A DNA stretch of 64,000 bases, taken from Aphodovivens avicola (lineage in GTDB: Bacteria; Actinomycetota; Coriobacteriia; Coriobacteriales; Eggerthellaceae). The stretch's first letter is position 1; every line of letters begins with the position of its first letter. This document shows, piece by piece, positions 33,958 through 42,308 of the stretch. The position numbers were made by a program, and so were the translations under genes. The DNA lies in the NCBI GenBank assembly GCA_018712515.1, contig DVGW01000050.1, positions 1-64,000 of the forward strand, given 5' to 3'. The notes beneath the pieces were generated by a model, which did no database searches, was not told the origin of the DNA, and saw nothing but the letters and a program-made list of their open reading frames with translations.

Positions 33958-34770
33958 ATGAAGGCTCTCATTCCCGCCGCGGGCCTGGGCACGCGGTTCC
34001 TCCCGGCGACCAAGGCGCAGCCCAAGGAGATGCTGCTGGTCGTCGACCGCCCCGTCATCCAATACATCGTCGAGGAGGGGCTCGCCTCTGCCGCCGACGA
34101 GGTCGTGATCATCAACAGCCGCGAGAAGAAGGCGATCGAGGACCACTTCAGCCCCAATCCCGAGCTGGTCGCGACGCTGCGCGAGCGCGGCAAGGACAAG
34201 TACGCCGACATCGTCGAGCAGGTCGGCTCCTACAACGTGAGCTACGTCTACCAGGACGAGCCGCTGGGCCTGGGCCACGCCATCTACTGCGCCCACGAGA
34301 AGACCGCCGGCGAGCCGTTCTACGTGCTGCTGGGCGATGTGATCGTTCCCGACAACAAGATGCTGCCGCGTATGCAGGAGATCTCCGACGAGCATGGCGG
34401 CGCGAGCGTCGTCGCAGTCATGCCCGTGCCCGACGACCAGGTGAGCCGCTTCGGCATCATCGCGGGCCAGGCGATCTCCGACGATGTGTGGAAGATCGAC
34501 TCCCTCGTCGAGAAGCCCGCGCTCGAGGACGCGCCCTCCAACCTCGCCGTGTTCGGTCGCTACCTGCTCTCCGCGCGCGTCATGGAGCTGCTCGCCGACG
34601 TCGAGCCCGGCGTGGGCGGCGAGATCCAGCTCACCGACGCGCTCGATGCCGTCCTCAAGGAGGAGGAGATGTACGCGCTCGTGATCGATCCCGCCGACGG
34701 CTTCGACACCGGCACCGTCGAGAGCTGGCTTGAAACCAACAACGTCCTGTACAAGCGCAAGAACGGCTAG
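33958..34770 (+). CDS. galU: UTP-glucose-1-phosphate uridylyltransferase
   Basis: The 270-aa enzyme makes UDP-glucose from UTP and glucose-1-phosphate. N-terminal nucleotide-binding GLGTRFLPATKAQPKEML, LGLGHAIYCA, LLGDVIVP (metal Asp) and GEIQLTDAL are all in place. ATG 33958 follows AGGAAGGT. UDP-glucose feeds polysaccharide, teichoic acid-like or glycolipid synthesis. Repeat copy 1 begins 8 bases after the stop. Confidence 0.95.
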   Translation: MKALIPAAGLGTRFLPATKAQPKEMLLVVDRPVIQYIVEEGLASAADEVVIINSREKKAIEDHFSPNPELVATLRERGKDKYADIVEQVGSYNVSYVYQDEPLGLGHAIYCAHEKTAGEPFYVLLGDVIVPDNKMLPRMQEISDEHGGASVVAVMPVPDDQVSRFGIIAGQAISDDVWKIDSLVEKPALEDAPSNLAVFGRYLLSARVMELLADVEPGVGGEIQLTDALDAVLKEEEMYALVIDPADGFDTGTVESWLETNNVLYKRKNG

Positions 34771-34778
34771 TTTCGGTT

Positions 34779-34927
34779 CCGCCGTTCTGACGAACGGCGG
34801 AAGTCGCCGACGCTGCGAGGGCCTGCGGCGGCACGGCTGGCGCTCCAAGGTTTTCTCGCGTACCGAAGTACGCTTCGAAAACCTTTCACGCCATCCGCAC
34901 TCGCCGTAGGCCCTCTCGCTGACGTTA
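34779..34927 (+). repeat. Dispersed hairpin repeat, copy 1 (after galU)
   Basis: A 9-bp hairpin with a TGAC loop (34779-34800) leads into GACGCTGCG (34809). Next come nested stems: outer AGGGCCTGCGGCG with CGCCGTAGGCCCT, inner AAGGTTTTC with GAAAACCTT, and a tip GCGTAC-CGAA-GTACGC; then CTCGCTGACG. The same frame recurs in four other copies in the window with different but complementary stem sequences. Confidence 0.85.
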
Positions 34928-35050
34928 TGAACGCGATGCGGCATTTTCTTATTCAACCAGAGGTTGTGCTTTCAGCGCCCTGTGACGGTCGATCGTCGCA
35001 GGGCGCTACACTTTCCGGTTGGACAAAACGACCCAGGAAAGGATCCCCGC

Positions 35051-36613
35051 ATGTTCCAAGACAACGCCATCTGGATGGGCACCGGCGAAAAGCACGTGAA
35101 CCTCCTCCTCAACCAGGCGAACCGCCACGGCCTCATCGCCGGCGCGTCCGGCACGGGCAAGACCGTCACGCTCAAGGTGATGGCGGAAGGCTTCTCGAAG
35201 GCGGGCGTGCCCGTGTTCATGGCCGACGTCAAGGGCGACGTGACCGGCATGTGCGAGGCGGGCAAGGACTCCGAGGACATGCAGGAGCGCATCAAGCGCT
35301 TCGGCATCGAGGGCTTCGCGTTCGAGGGCTGCCCCACGCGCTTCTGGGATATGCTGGGCGGCCAGGGGCTGCCGGTGCGCATCACGATCTCCGACATGGG
35401 CCCCACGCTGCTCTCGCGCCTGCTGGAGCTCACCGACGTGCAGGAGGGCGTGCTCGACATCGTGTTCCGCATCGCCGATGACAAGAAGCTCCTGCTGATC
35501 GACCTCAAGGATCTGCGCGCCATGCTCAACTACGTGTCCGAGCAAGCCAAGGAATACGAGACCACCTACGGCAAGGTCTCCTCGCAGTCGGTCGGCGCCA
35601 TCCTGCGCGCGCTCATCTCCGTCGAGGACCAGGGCGGAGATGTGTTCTTCGGCGAGCCCGATCTGGACCTTTCCGATTGGTTCGCCTGCGCGCCCAACGG
35701 CCAGGGCTACGTCAACGTCCTCAATGCCGCCAAGCTCATCCAAAGCCCCCAGATCTACGCGATGTTTTTGCTGTGGATGCTCTCGGAGCTGTTCGACACG
35801 CTGCCCGAGGAGGGCGACCTCGACAAGCCCAAGTTCGTCTTCTTCTTCGACGAGGCGCATCTGCTGTTCAACGATATGCCCAAAGAGCTGCTGGACAAGA
35901 TCGTCCAGGTGGTCAAGCTCATCCGCTCCAAGGGCGTGGGCGTCTACTTCATCACCCAGAGCCCGAGCGACATCCCCGACGAGGTGCTCGCCCAGCTGTC
36001 CAACCGCATCCAGCACGGCCTGCGCGCCTACACGCCCGCCGAGCAGAAGGCGGTGCGCGCCGCGGCGCAGTCGTTCCGCGAGAACCCGGCGTTCAAGTCC
36101 GAGGACGTGATCCTGGAGCTGGGCACGGGCGAGGCGCTGGTGTCGTTCCTCAACGAGGACGGCCAGCCCGAGATCGTCGAGCGCGCCAAGATCCTGCCGC
36201 CGCAGTGCCTGATGGCGGCTGCTTCCGATGAGGCGATGAAGAAGGCGCTCGACGAGCAGGCCGGGCTGATGGAGAAATACGGCACCGCCGAGGATCGCGA
36301 ATCCGCTTTCGAGCAGATCGCCGAGATGGCCGAGGACGAGGCCGAGGCAGCCGAGGAGGCTGCGGAGGAAGCCGCCAAGGCCGAAGAGGAGGCCAAGGCC
36401 GCCGAGAAGGCGCGCAAGGAGGAGGAGAAGGCCGCCGAGCGTGCCGCGCGCGAAGCCGAGAAGGCCGCCGAGCGCGAGGAGAGGGCGCGTGAGAAGCAGA
36501 CCCAGGACGTGATCAAGAACATCGGCAAGATCGCCACGTCGTTCCTCGGGGCGTTCGGCCGCGATGCCGCCAAGGAGATCACCCGCGGCCTGTTCGGCAC
36601 GCGTCGCCGCTAA
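35051..36613 (+). CDS. HerA-like ATPase, DUF853 family
   Basis: The 520-aa protein has P-loop IAGASGTGKTVTLK near residue 36, VFFFDEAHLLF as Walker B near 275, and GVYFITQSPSDIPD as the sensor segment, as in DUF853/HerA-C family proteins (YjgR-like). A highly charged Ala/Glu/Lys coiled coil (about 425-490) follows, then an amphipathic end. Cellular role unknown; homologues are thought to translocate DNA. ATG 35051 is supported by AAAGGAT upstream. Repeat copies flank both ends of the gene. Confidence 0.85.
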   Translation: MFQDNAIWMGTGEKHVNLLLNQANRHGLIAGASGTGKTVTLKVMAEGFSKAGVPVFMADVKGDVTGMCEAGKDSEDMQERIKRFGIEGFAFEGCPTRFWDMLGGQGLPVRITISDMGPTLLSRLLELTDVQEGVLDIVFRIADDKKLLLIDLKDLRAMLNYVSEQAKEYETTYGKVSSQSVGAILRALISVEDQGGDVFFGEPDLDLSDWFACAPNGQGYVNVLNAAKLIQSPQIYAMFLLWMLSELFDTLPEEGDLDKPKFVFFFDEAHLLFNDMPKELLDKIVQVVKLIRSKGVGVYFITQSPSDIPDEVLAQLSNRIQHGLRAYTPAEQKAVRAAAQSFRENPAFKSEDVILELGTGEALVSFLNEDGQPEIVERAKILPPQCLMAAASDEAMKKALDEQAGLMEKYGTAEDRESAFEQIAEMAEDEAEAAEEAAEEAAKAEEEAKAAEKARKEEEKAAERAAREAEKAAEREERAREKQTQDVIKNIGKIATSFLGAFGRDAAKEITRGLFGTRRR

Positions 36614-36621
36614 AAGGTTTC

Positions 36622-36781
36622 GCCCGCCTGTCGGCCGGCGGAACTGCTCGACGCTGCGAGGGGCTGGGGCACCCCGCCTTCACGCGATACCTAAGGCTTG
36701 CGTACCGAAGTGCGCTTCGCCTTCGTGATCCCGCGAATGCGGAGCACCCAGCCCCTCTCGCTGACTTATGCTTCACCTGGG
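36622..36781 (+). repeat. Dispersed hairpin repeat, copy 2
   Basis: Starts with a CCGCC/GGCGG hairpin, then GACGCTGCG at 36649. Outer arms GCGAGGGGCTGGG and CCCAGCCCCTCTCGC, inner AAGGC/GCCTT, tip GCGTAC-CGAA-GTGCGC; ends CTCGCTGACTTATGC at about 36774. It lies between the convergent HerA-like and dehydrogenase genes. Confidence 0.82.
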
Positions 36782-36784
36782 ATT

Positions 36785-37747
36785 TTATTTCACGATATTG
36801 CGGGGCCTTCCTTCGAGGAAGGCCTCTATGTTTCGGGCGACCTCGTCGAGGAGGCGCGCGCGGGCCTCGCGGGTCCCCCAGGCGATGTGCGGGGTGATCG
36901 CGACGTTGAGGTCGTGTACCTCGAGCAGCGGGTTGTCGGGGCGCATCGGCTCCACCGCCACCACGTCGGCGCCGAACCCCGCCAGCTTCCCGGAGCGCAG
37001 GGCGTCCGCCACCGCGCGCTCGTCGACGAGCGTTCCGCGTGCGGTGTTGATCAGCAGCGCGCCGTCTTTCATCTGGGAGAGCGCTGCGGCGTCGATCATC
37101 CGCTCGGTCTGCGGCGTCGCCGGCACGTGCAGCGACACGACGTCGGAGCGGCGCAGGAGCTCGTCCAGCTCGACGTGGCTCACGCCGGGCGCCTCGAGAT
37201 GGGGCTTGGGGCTGCGGCTGGCGAACAGCACCTCCATGTCGAACGCCCGCGCGATGCGCGCGACCGCCTGGCCGATGCTGCCCATGCCGACGATCCCGAG
37301 CGTCTTTCCCGCCACCTCGATGAGCGGCATGGCGTAGAAACAGAAGTCATGCGTGCGCGTCCAGGCCCCATCGAGCACCTGGCGGGTGTGCTTTCCGACG
37401 TTCAGGCACAACTCCAGCATCAGCGCGATCGTCATCTGGGCGACATCGGGGGTCGAGTACGCCGGCACGTTGCAGACCGTGATGCCGCGTCGGCGCGCCT
37501 CGTCGAGATCGACGACGTTGTAGCCGGTGGACGCCAAGGCGATCAGCTTGAGGTCAGGCGACCAGTCGAGCGCCTCCTTATCCCAGATCACCTTGGTCGC
37601 GATGACGATCTCGACGCCCTTCATCCGCTCGCGCAGCGTCTCGCGCGGCGTGCGCTCGTACACGGTCACGTCGCCGTAGCGCTCGAACGCATCCCAGCTC
37701 AGGTCGCCGGGGTTGCACACGTACCCCTCCAGCACCGCGATGTTCAT
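36785..37747 (-). CDS. D-2-hydroxyacid dehydrogenase
   Basis: The 320-aa NAD-dependent enzyme has a dinucleotide site GIVGMGSIGQA near residue 150, the catalytic Arg in LLINTARGTLVDE, a Glu later, and ITPHIAWGT with the catalytic His. An N-terminal STGYNVVDLD and VPAYSTPDVAQM fit the glycerate/hydroxypyruvate dehydrogenase branch; the substrate is not fixed by sequence. Single gene, convergent with the HerA-like ATPase. No ribosome site is strong (start ATG 37747). Confidence 0.92.
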   Translation of the reverse strand: MNIAVLEGYVCNPGDLSWDAFERYGDVTVYERTPRETLRERMKGVEIVIATKVIWDKEALDWSPDLKLIALASTGYNVVDLDEARRRGITVCNVPAYSTPDVAQMTIALMLELCLNVGKHTRQVLDGAWTRTHDFCFYAMPLIEVAGKTLGIVGMGSIGQAVARIARAFDMEVLFASRSPKPHLEAPGVSHVELDELLRRSDVVSLHVPATPQTERMIDAAALSQMKDGALLINTARGTLVDERAVADALRSGKLAGFGADVVAVEPMRPDNPLLEVHDLNVAITPHIAWGTREARARLLDEVARNIEAFLEGRPRNIVK

Positions 37748-37808
37748 TCCGCCTTGCCTCCGATCCTGATTTCCGACAAAGCCCTTGCTGGTCCCGTCTG
37801 GCGTAACG

Positions 37809-37888
37809 CGCCGTCATGCGGTGGCATACGCCGTCGAGCAACGGCATGCGCCGTCATGCGGCGGCATGCCTCGTCTAGCGGCGGCATG
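37809..37888. repeat. Tandem array of four 20-bp units
   Basis: Four head-to-tail units of the form CGCCGTC-n-GCGGCGGCATG, the first three starting CGCCGTC. Each unit is itself partly palindromic (GCCG...CGGC). Unit 4 has drifted at its start (CCTCGTC). Confidence 0.75.
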
Positions 37889-38278
37889 CCGCGCGTCGAT
37901 CGAAACCATGCCATGTTGCGCGACGGAAACCGGCGCGCAGACGAAAGCCGGTCCGCGTTGCACGACGAAAGCCGGGCCGCAAGCCGCAATCGCGCTATAT
38001 CGAAAGATGATGCCACAATGGCCCCTTCGCTCGACCCATTGTTTCGATTTAGCGCGATTGTTTTAGGCGCTTGAAGAGAAGGGAAAGGCCGGCGTGGTTG
38101 TGACCTGGGGCTATAGCAGAAGGTTGACGGGCGATGTTCCGGTTGGGAAACGCGGTTCGCGCTAAATCGAGCAAACGCGCTTTCAGATGGTTGGGATTTG
38201 GACGTGTTTGGCGATTTAGCGCGAATCCGATCGTGCGAATCCGAGCATGGCTCGGGAGTGGTCTGGGGGGAGCTCCAC

Positions 38279-38416
38279 GCGGCGGTGGAATACCGTCAAT
38301 GAGCAATGGGGTCGGACACGCTTTTTGTCCTATAACCCGAATTTCATGCGGCGGTGGAGTGCCGTCGATGAGCAATAGGAGTAGGCGCGCTTTTTGTCCT
38401 ATAACCCGGGTCTGTC
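38279..38416. repeat. Two-unit 69-bp tandem repeat
   Basis: Units 38279-38347 and 38348-38416 share GCGGCGGTGGA, CCGTC, ATGAGCAAT and a CTTTTTGTCCTATAACCC block. A third, weaker CACGTTTTGGCCTATAGCTC block follows near 38471. The block contains TATAAC, so the units may also act as promoters on the plus strand. Confidence 0.75.
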
Positions 38417-38517
38417 CGATAGGGGGAACGGCGGTCGAATGGAGGGATCTGCATTGGCAGGGCCCGGGATGCACGTTTTGGCCTATAGCTCAACGATCAG
38501 GTTTGATCGCGGGGATG

Positions 38518-38647
38518 CAAAAGAAGCGGCCCGGCGGAGAGGGGAGCTCCGCCGGGCCTAAGGAGGGGATGATGCGATGCCTTGCGCATCGCTCTGCTTT
38601 AAGGGATAAGCAGAAGCAAGGGGAGGAGGGGAACCTCTCGCTTGCTG
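38518..38647 (-). ncRNA. Small RNA candidate 1 (C-rich, paralogue pair)
   Basis: On the minus strand a TATACT box (38654-38659) precedes a segment of about 130 nt that ends in a GC-rich intrinsic terminator: 12-bp stem GGCCCGGCGGAG with CTCCGCCGGGCC, seven-base loop, then GCTTCTTTT. Inside are a GCGATGC/GCATCGC hairpin and two single-stranded C-rich runs (TCCCCTCCTCCCC, ATCCCCTCCTT). Its sequence is related along its length to candidate 2. No -35 box is obvious. Shared order and differing loops favour RNA over protein coding. Confidence 0.6.
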
Positions 38648-38768
38648 GCTCACAGTATAGCGAACGCCGTTGGAGACCGTATGTGCGCCCCGTGGCTGTT
38701 TTGTGAATTTGCACCCTCATAAGTAACAGTTAGGTAAAAAGCGGGCAAAAAATCGCCGGGAGAAGGGG

Positions 38769-38873
38769 ATGAGCATGGGGGCGGGCGAGGATGCGAACGC
38801 GGGCGCGGATGCGGATACGGGGGAAGGTGCGGATGCGAACGCGGATGCGGGTGCGGATGCAGCGTTACGTTGA
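38769..38873 (+). repeat. GCGGAT/GCGAAC minisatellite, also an acidic open frame
   Basis: Between the two small-RNA candidates is a tract with 6-bp period (GCGGAT, GCGAAC, GCGGGC variants). Read from ATG 38769 it encodes a 34-residue Ala/Asp/Gly-rich string ending ALR. The frame has a purine-rich GAGAAGGGG directly before it, but low complexity makes a real gene doubtful. Confidence 0.6.
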
Positions 38874-38997
38874 AGGCGCGGGGGTGGAGACGGGCATGGA
38901 GGTAAAAACGGGTACGGCGCAGATGCTGGTCTGGGGGTGGAGACTGGCACGGAGCGGGCGCTGACGAGAACGCAGAGGCGAGGGGCGGGATGCGGGC

Positions 38998-39120
38998 AAA
39001 AAAGGGCCCGGCGGAGAGGGGAGCTCCGGCCGGGCAACAAGGAGGGGATGACGCGATGCGCAGTGCATCGCTTCTGCTGAAAAGCAGAGCGCCTGAAAGG
39101 AGGGGAGCCTCTCAACCGCT
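38998..39120 (-). ncRNA. Small RNA candidate 2 (C-rich, paralogue pair)
   Basis: A consensus TATAAT (39127-39132, minus strand) precedes a segment of about 123 nt closing with GCCCGG/CCGGGC plus CGGAG/CTCCG and a TTTTTT run: a strong intrinsic terminator. Inside are AGCAGAAG/CTTCTGCT and GCGATGC/GCATCGC hairpins and exposed GGCTCCCCTCCTTTC and ATCCCCTCCTT runs, at the same places as in candidate 1. CCUCC pairs with Shine-Dalgarno sequences, so a trans-acting translational repressor pair is plausible. Confidence 0.65.
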
Positions 39121-39492
39121 GCATTGATTATAGGACGGGGTCTTACCGATGCCCACCCCGCGCCGCGGTCGGCGCGAGATGCTCGGCGAAATGCACGGCG
39201 CGTGGCCTGCGGCGCCGTTCGCCCTCCGATACGTTCCGCCGGCCCGCGGATGCGCCGGACGCTGCCCCGAGGCGTCGTGCGGTGCTCGTGACGAATCAGC
39301 GCGTTGCCATGCCGCGCATGCGATGAACCTGCGGAAACCGGGGCGCGCGGGTGGCAGCGGGCATGCCGTTCACGTATGATAGCCAGATGGCGGCGCGAAT
39401 GCCGCCAGCGAAGCGAGCTCTCGCAGGTCCCGCCCGCGGGCAGCGTCGGCGCTTCGCCCCATACGCATCTCTCGCTGACAAGGAGGGCTTCC

Positions 39493-40398
39493 ATGCCCGA
39501 TATCCAAATGCGCTTCGACAAGGACATGCTCGTCCTGTCCGCGCCCCTGCGATCCGTTCTGGTCCGCCAGGGCGTCGACGTTGACCGCGATCTGGAGTAC
39601 ATGCTGCTGGTGGAGCCGGAGGCGCTGCGCGACACCGTGCGCATGGAGAAGATCGCCGGCGCCCAGTGCCTCGTCGCCGCGACCGAGGGGATCGCGCCCG
39701 CGCGCCTGGCCCACAAGGGGATGGAGGAGCGCGGAACCGAGCTGGCGCTTGCCGCCCTCGGCATGCTCCGCCCGCTGAAGCCCCAGCACCTGCTCGCGGA
39801 GATCGGCCCGTGCGGCCTGCCGCTCGACGGTTCGAGCGCCGATTCCCTCAACGAGAACCGCGCCCAGTACGCGCGCGCCGCCCATGCGTTCGACGGGCAG
39901 ATGCTCGACGCGCTGTTCCTCACCGGGTTCAAGCGTCCCGACGACCTGAAGTGCGCCCTTATGGGCCTGCGCCAGGTGACCGACATCCCCGTGTTCGCGT
40001 CCGTCGACGTGGACGGCGCGGGAATGCTGCCCGACGGCCGCACCTCGATCGAGGAGGCCGTCGCGCTGATGGCCGAGTTCGGCGCGTCGGTTGTCGGCTT
40101 CGAGTGCGCCGCGCCCGAAAGCGACGTTGTCGCCGTCGCCCGCCGCGCCGCTGGGGCGTGCGATCTGCCCCTGGTCGTCCAGCTGGAGGTCCTCCGCCGC
40201 GATCCCAAGCAGGGCGCGGCGTCCGAGGAGAACCCCTACTACTGCGCCGACACCATGGTCTCGGCGGCGCTCGCCCTGCGGGCGGCCGGCGTCCAGTTCC
40301 TGCGCGCCACGGGGGACGCGTCGCCCGCCTACACCGGCGCCCTCGCCGCCGCGGTGATGGGGCTCGACGTGGCGCTTTCGACCGGGCAGGAGCGCTAG
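39493..40398 (+). CDS. Homocysteine S-methyltransferase-like protein, zinc ligands apparently lost
   Basis: The 301-aa protein shows the TIM-barrel layout of the homocysteine methyltransferase group: ILAEIGPCGLPLDGSS-like and LTGFKRPDDLKCAL segments, VFASVDVDGAGMLPDG, and VGFECAAPES. In active enzymes a C-terminal GGCCG supplies zinc cysteines; here the equivalent place reads LRATGDASPAYTGAL without them. It may have another role, such as corrinoid or methyl-carrier binding. AAGGAGG precedes ATG 39493. The next gene starts 2 bases after its stop, so the two are probably coupled. Confidence 0.72.
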   Translation: MPDIQMRFDKDMLVLSAPLRSVLVRQGVDVDRDLEYMLLVEPEALRDTVRMEKIAGAQCLVAATEGIAPARLAHKGMEERGTELALAALGMLRPLKPQHLLAEIGPCGLPLDGSSADSLNENRAQYARAAHAFDGQMLDALFLTGFKRPDDLKCALMGLRQVTDIPVFASVDVDGAGMLPDGRTSIEEAVALMAEFGASVVGFECAAPESDVVAVARRAAGACDLPLVVQLEVLRRDPKQGAASEENPYYCADTMVSAALALRAAGVQFLRATGDASPAYTGALAAAVMGLDVALSTGQER

Positions 40399-40399
40399 G

Positions 40400-40675
40400 G
40401 TGTCCGCAGCCGCGGCCAACATCCAGCGCAGCGACCATTACGGCGAGCTGCAAAACGTCGTCGACGCGCTGTTCGCCGAGGCGGACTCGCCGCGCTACAC
40501 AGTCCGCCGCCTCGACGCGGTCCTCGCCGCCGAGGCAGCCGATCTGCCCGAGGAGCTTCTGGAGGTCGTCCGCCTGCTGCCGCCGAGCACCTTCACGCGC
40601 CAGCGCCTGTGCGACCAGCTCAACTCGTCGATCGGCGGGCATGCCTGGGGCCAGGTCTACGGCACCGTCGAGTAG
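40400..40675 (+). CDS. Hypothetical protein coupled to the methyltransferase-like gene
   Basis: A 91-aa, mainly helical protein with no family I recognise. Residues 30-60 are RRLDAVLAAEAADLPEELL, then a proline turn and FTRQRLCDQLNSSIGG. It starts at GTG 40400, two bases after the upstream stop, with CAGGAG upstream, so it is translated with its neighbour. Its 3' end carries a TAGCGAG triplet repeat that spans the stop codon. Confidence 0.65.
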   Translation: MSAAAANIQRSDHYGELQNVVDALFAEADSPRYTVRRLDAVLAAEAADLPEELLEVVRLLPPSTFTRQRLCDQLNSSIGGHAWGQVYGTVE

Positions 40676-40710
40676 CGAGTAGCGAGTAGCCTTCGGAAGG
40701 GGGATGGCGC

Positions 40711-41550
40711 ATGGAAACCGGCTCCAACGGCACCGCGGCTGCGCAAGCGGTCGACGCCGATCCTACGATGCTCGAAGAGCCCGTCGACGGGCTGCTGGCC
40801 TTCGTCCGCAACATCGTCCCCGTCGACTGGCTCAGCACGCTCATCGTCATCGTGATCGCGCTCGCCGTCACGGCGGTGGCGGCGCGCCTTGCGGTCAAGC
40901 TGATCCGGCGTGTGCTCAGCCACGATTCGGTTCCCCTGCCCTCGTCGTCGATCTTCGCCAACATCGTGCGCGTGGTGGTGTGGGCGATCGGCGTGAGCGT
41001 GATCCTGTCGAGCTGCTTCGGCGTGGACGTGACCGCCGCGGTCGCCGCGCTGGGCATCGGCGGCATCGCCATCTCCCTGGGCTTCCAGGACACCCTGTCG
41101 AACCTGATCAGCGGCTTGCAGCTCTCCATCATGGGCATCATCGAGCCGGGCGACAACGTGGAGATTGGCGGCCAGCGCGGCATCGTGCGCGATGTGACGT
41201 GGCGCCATACGACCATCGTGTCCTCGACGGGGGAGACTATCGTCGTGCCGAACTCGGTGCTGAACACTTCGGCGCTTGTGCAGCTTCCGCCGCCGCGCAA
41301 GGTGGTCGTGCCGATCTCGGTCGTCGCCAGAGGCGACGAGCTCACGGAGGTCTCCGCCGCCATCGCCAACGCCGCCGCCGACGCGGCGCGCGCGGTGGGC
41401 GGGGTGGAGGGCGAGCCCAGCGTCCAGTTCACCGACGTCACGGCGTTCGGCTTCACCGGCAACGTCGTGGTGTGGATGGAGGAGGGCGCCGATCCCGCCG
41501 CCGCGAAGGACGCGGTCGTGCGCGCGGTGGCGCCGCTCACGCGCGCATAG
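40711..41550 (+). CDS. mscS: Small-conductance mechanosensitive channel (MscS family)
   Basis: The 279-aa protein has two or three hydrophobic helices (about 45-65, 85-105, 108-130), the TM3 Gly/Ala-rich motif, the beta domain signature MGIIEPGDNVEIGGQRGIV and IVVPNSVLNTS, and an alpha/beta C-terminus. Single-gene unit following the hypothetical protein by 35 bp, and separated from the two-component genes by a promoter. It releases solutes when the membrane is stretched. Confidence 0.93.
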   Translation: METGSNGTAAAQAVDADPTMLEEPVDGLLAFVRNIVPVDWLSTLIVIVIALAVTAVAARLAVKLIRRVLSHDSVPLPSSSIFANIVRVVVWAIGVSVILSSCFGVDVTAAVAALGIGGIAISLGFQDTLSNLISGLQLSIMGIIEPGDNVEIGGQRGIVRDVTWRHTTIVSSTGETIVVPNSVLNTSALVQLPPPRKVVVPISVVARGDELTEVSAAIANAAADAARAVGGVEGEPSVQFTDVTAFGFTGNVVVWMEEGADPAAAKDAVVRAVAPLTRA

Positions 41551-41589
41551 TTTTACCTGCTTTTGATTCGGGCCGATACCGCTATGAAG

Positions 41590-41595
41590 TAGAAT
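41590..41595 (+). promoter_or_regulatory. -10 box for a leaderless response-regulator mRNA
   Basis: TAGAAT lies 7 bases before ATG 41603, with no ribosome site between. The transcript should begin at, or within a base or two of, the start codon. No strong -35 hexamer is seen. Confidence 0.55.
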
Positions 41596-41602
41596 ACGAG
41601 CC

Positions 41603-42295
41603 ATGATTTACTACGTTGAAGACGACACCAACATCCGCGACCTGACGATCTACGCGCTTCGCCAGGCGGGATTCGAGGCAGAGGGCTTCGCCGCCGCGTC
41701 CGAGTTCTTCGAGGCGTGCAGGCGCCAGCTGCCCGAGCTCATCCTCCTCGACATCATGCTCCCCGAGATCGACGGCCTCGAGATCCTCCACATGCTGCGC
41801 GAGGACTCCTCCACCAAAAACCTCCCGGTGATGATGCTCACGGCCAAAGGCACCGAGTTCGACACGGCGAGCGGCCTGGACGCCGGCGCCGACGACTACC
41901 TGGCGAAGCCGTTCGGCATGATGGAGCTCGTCTCGCGCGTCAACGCGCTCCTGCGCCGCGCCGCTGCCCCGGCGGTCATGGCGGACGACGAGCTGACCTG
42001 CGGGCCGGTCGTGCTGCGCACGGCGGCGCATGCGGTCGAGGCGGGCGGCAACCCGGTGACGCTCACGCTCAAGGAGTTCGACCTCCTGCGCACGCTCATG
42101 GTGAACAACGGCCGCGTGCTCACGCGCAGCCAGCTGCTCGAAGAGGTGTGGGGCATCACCTATGTCGGCGAGACGCGCACCGTCGACGTCCACATCCAGA
42201 CGCTGAGGCAGAAGCTCGCCGCCGCCTGCCCGGGCGCCGACGCCTGCATCGGCACGGTCCGCGGCGTGGGCTACTGCTTGAAACGCCCCTCGTAG
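41603..42295 (+). CDS. OmpR/PhoB-family response regulator
   Basis: The 230-aa protein has a receiver domain with the acidic pair EDD near residue 5, the phospho-Asp in ILLDIMLPEID near 51 and a K in YLAKPFG near 102. The winged-helix C-terminus contains LTLKEFDLLRTLM and RTVDVHIQTLRQKL. It works with the kinase gene 13 bp downstream. It probably lacks a leader. Confidence 0.95.
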   Translation: MIYYVEDDTNIRDLTIYALRQAGFEAEGFAAASEFFEACRRQLPELILLDIMLPEIDGLEILHMLREDSSTKNLPVMMLTAKGTEFDTASGLDAGADDYLAKPFGMMELVSRVNALLRRAAAPAVMADDELTCGPVVLRTAAHAVEAGGNPVTLTLKEFDLLRTLMVNNGRVLTRSQLLEEVWGITYVGETRTVDVHIQTLRQKLAAACPGADACIGTVRGVGYCLKRPS

Positions 42296-42308
42296 CGAGG
42301 CGCCGCGC

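Larger units (their letters stand above)
37748..39492. other. 1.7-kb gene-free region with repeats and small-RNA candidates
   Basis: No conventional gene is supported. The stretch contains a four-unit 20-bp array, a degenerate GACGAAAGCCGG-containing triplet (about 37914-37985), three or four copies of a GATTTAGCGCGA word in both orientations (near 38046, 38148, 38210), a two-unit 69-bp tandem, two paralogous minus-strand small-RNA candidates, and a 6-bp-period minisatellite between them. Frames here have no coherent codon bias. Confidence 0.7.

Noticed and set aside
38134..38706. Plus-strand open frame of 190 aa over the tandem repeats and small RNA 1
   Set aside because: No ribosome site, incoherent codon use, spans a strong minus-strand terminator and repeat junctions. 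Not a gene.
38571..39094. AAGGAGGGGATG motifs on the plus strand inside the small-RNA candidates, possibly small genes
   Set aside because: The two copies encode different lengths (one stops after ten codons). Promoter boxes and terminators with U-runs are on the minus strand, so these are the complements of the C-rich RNA loops.
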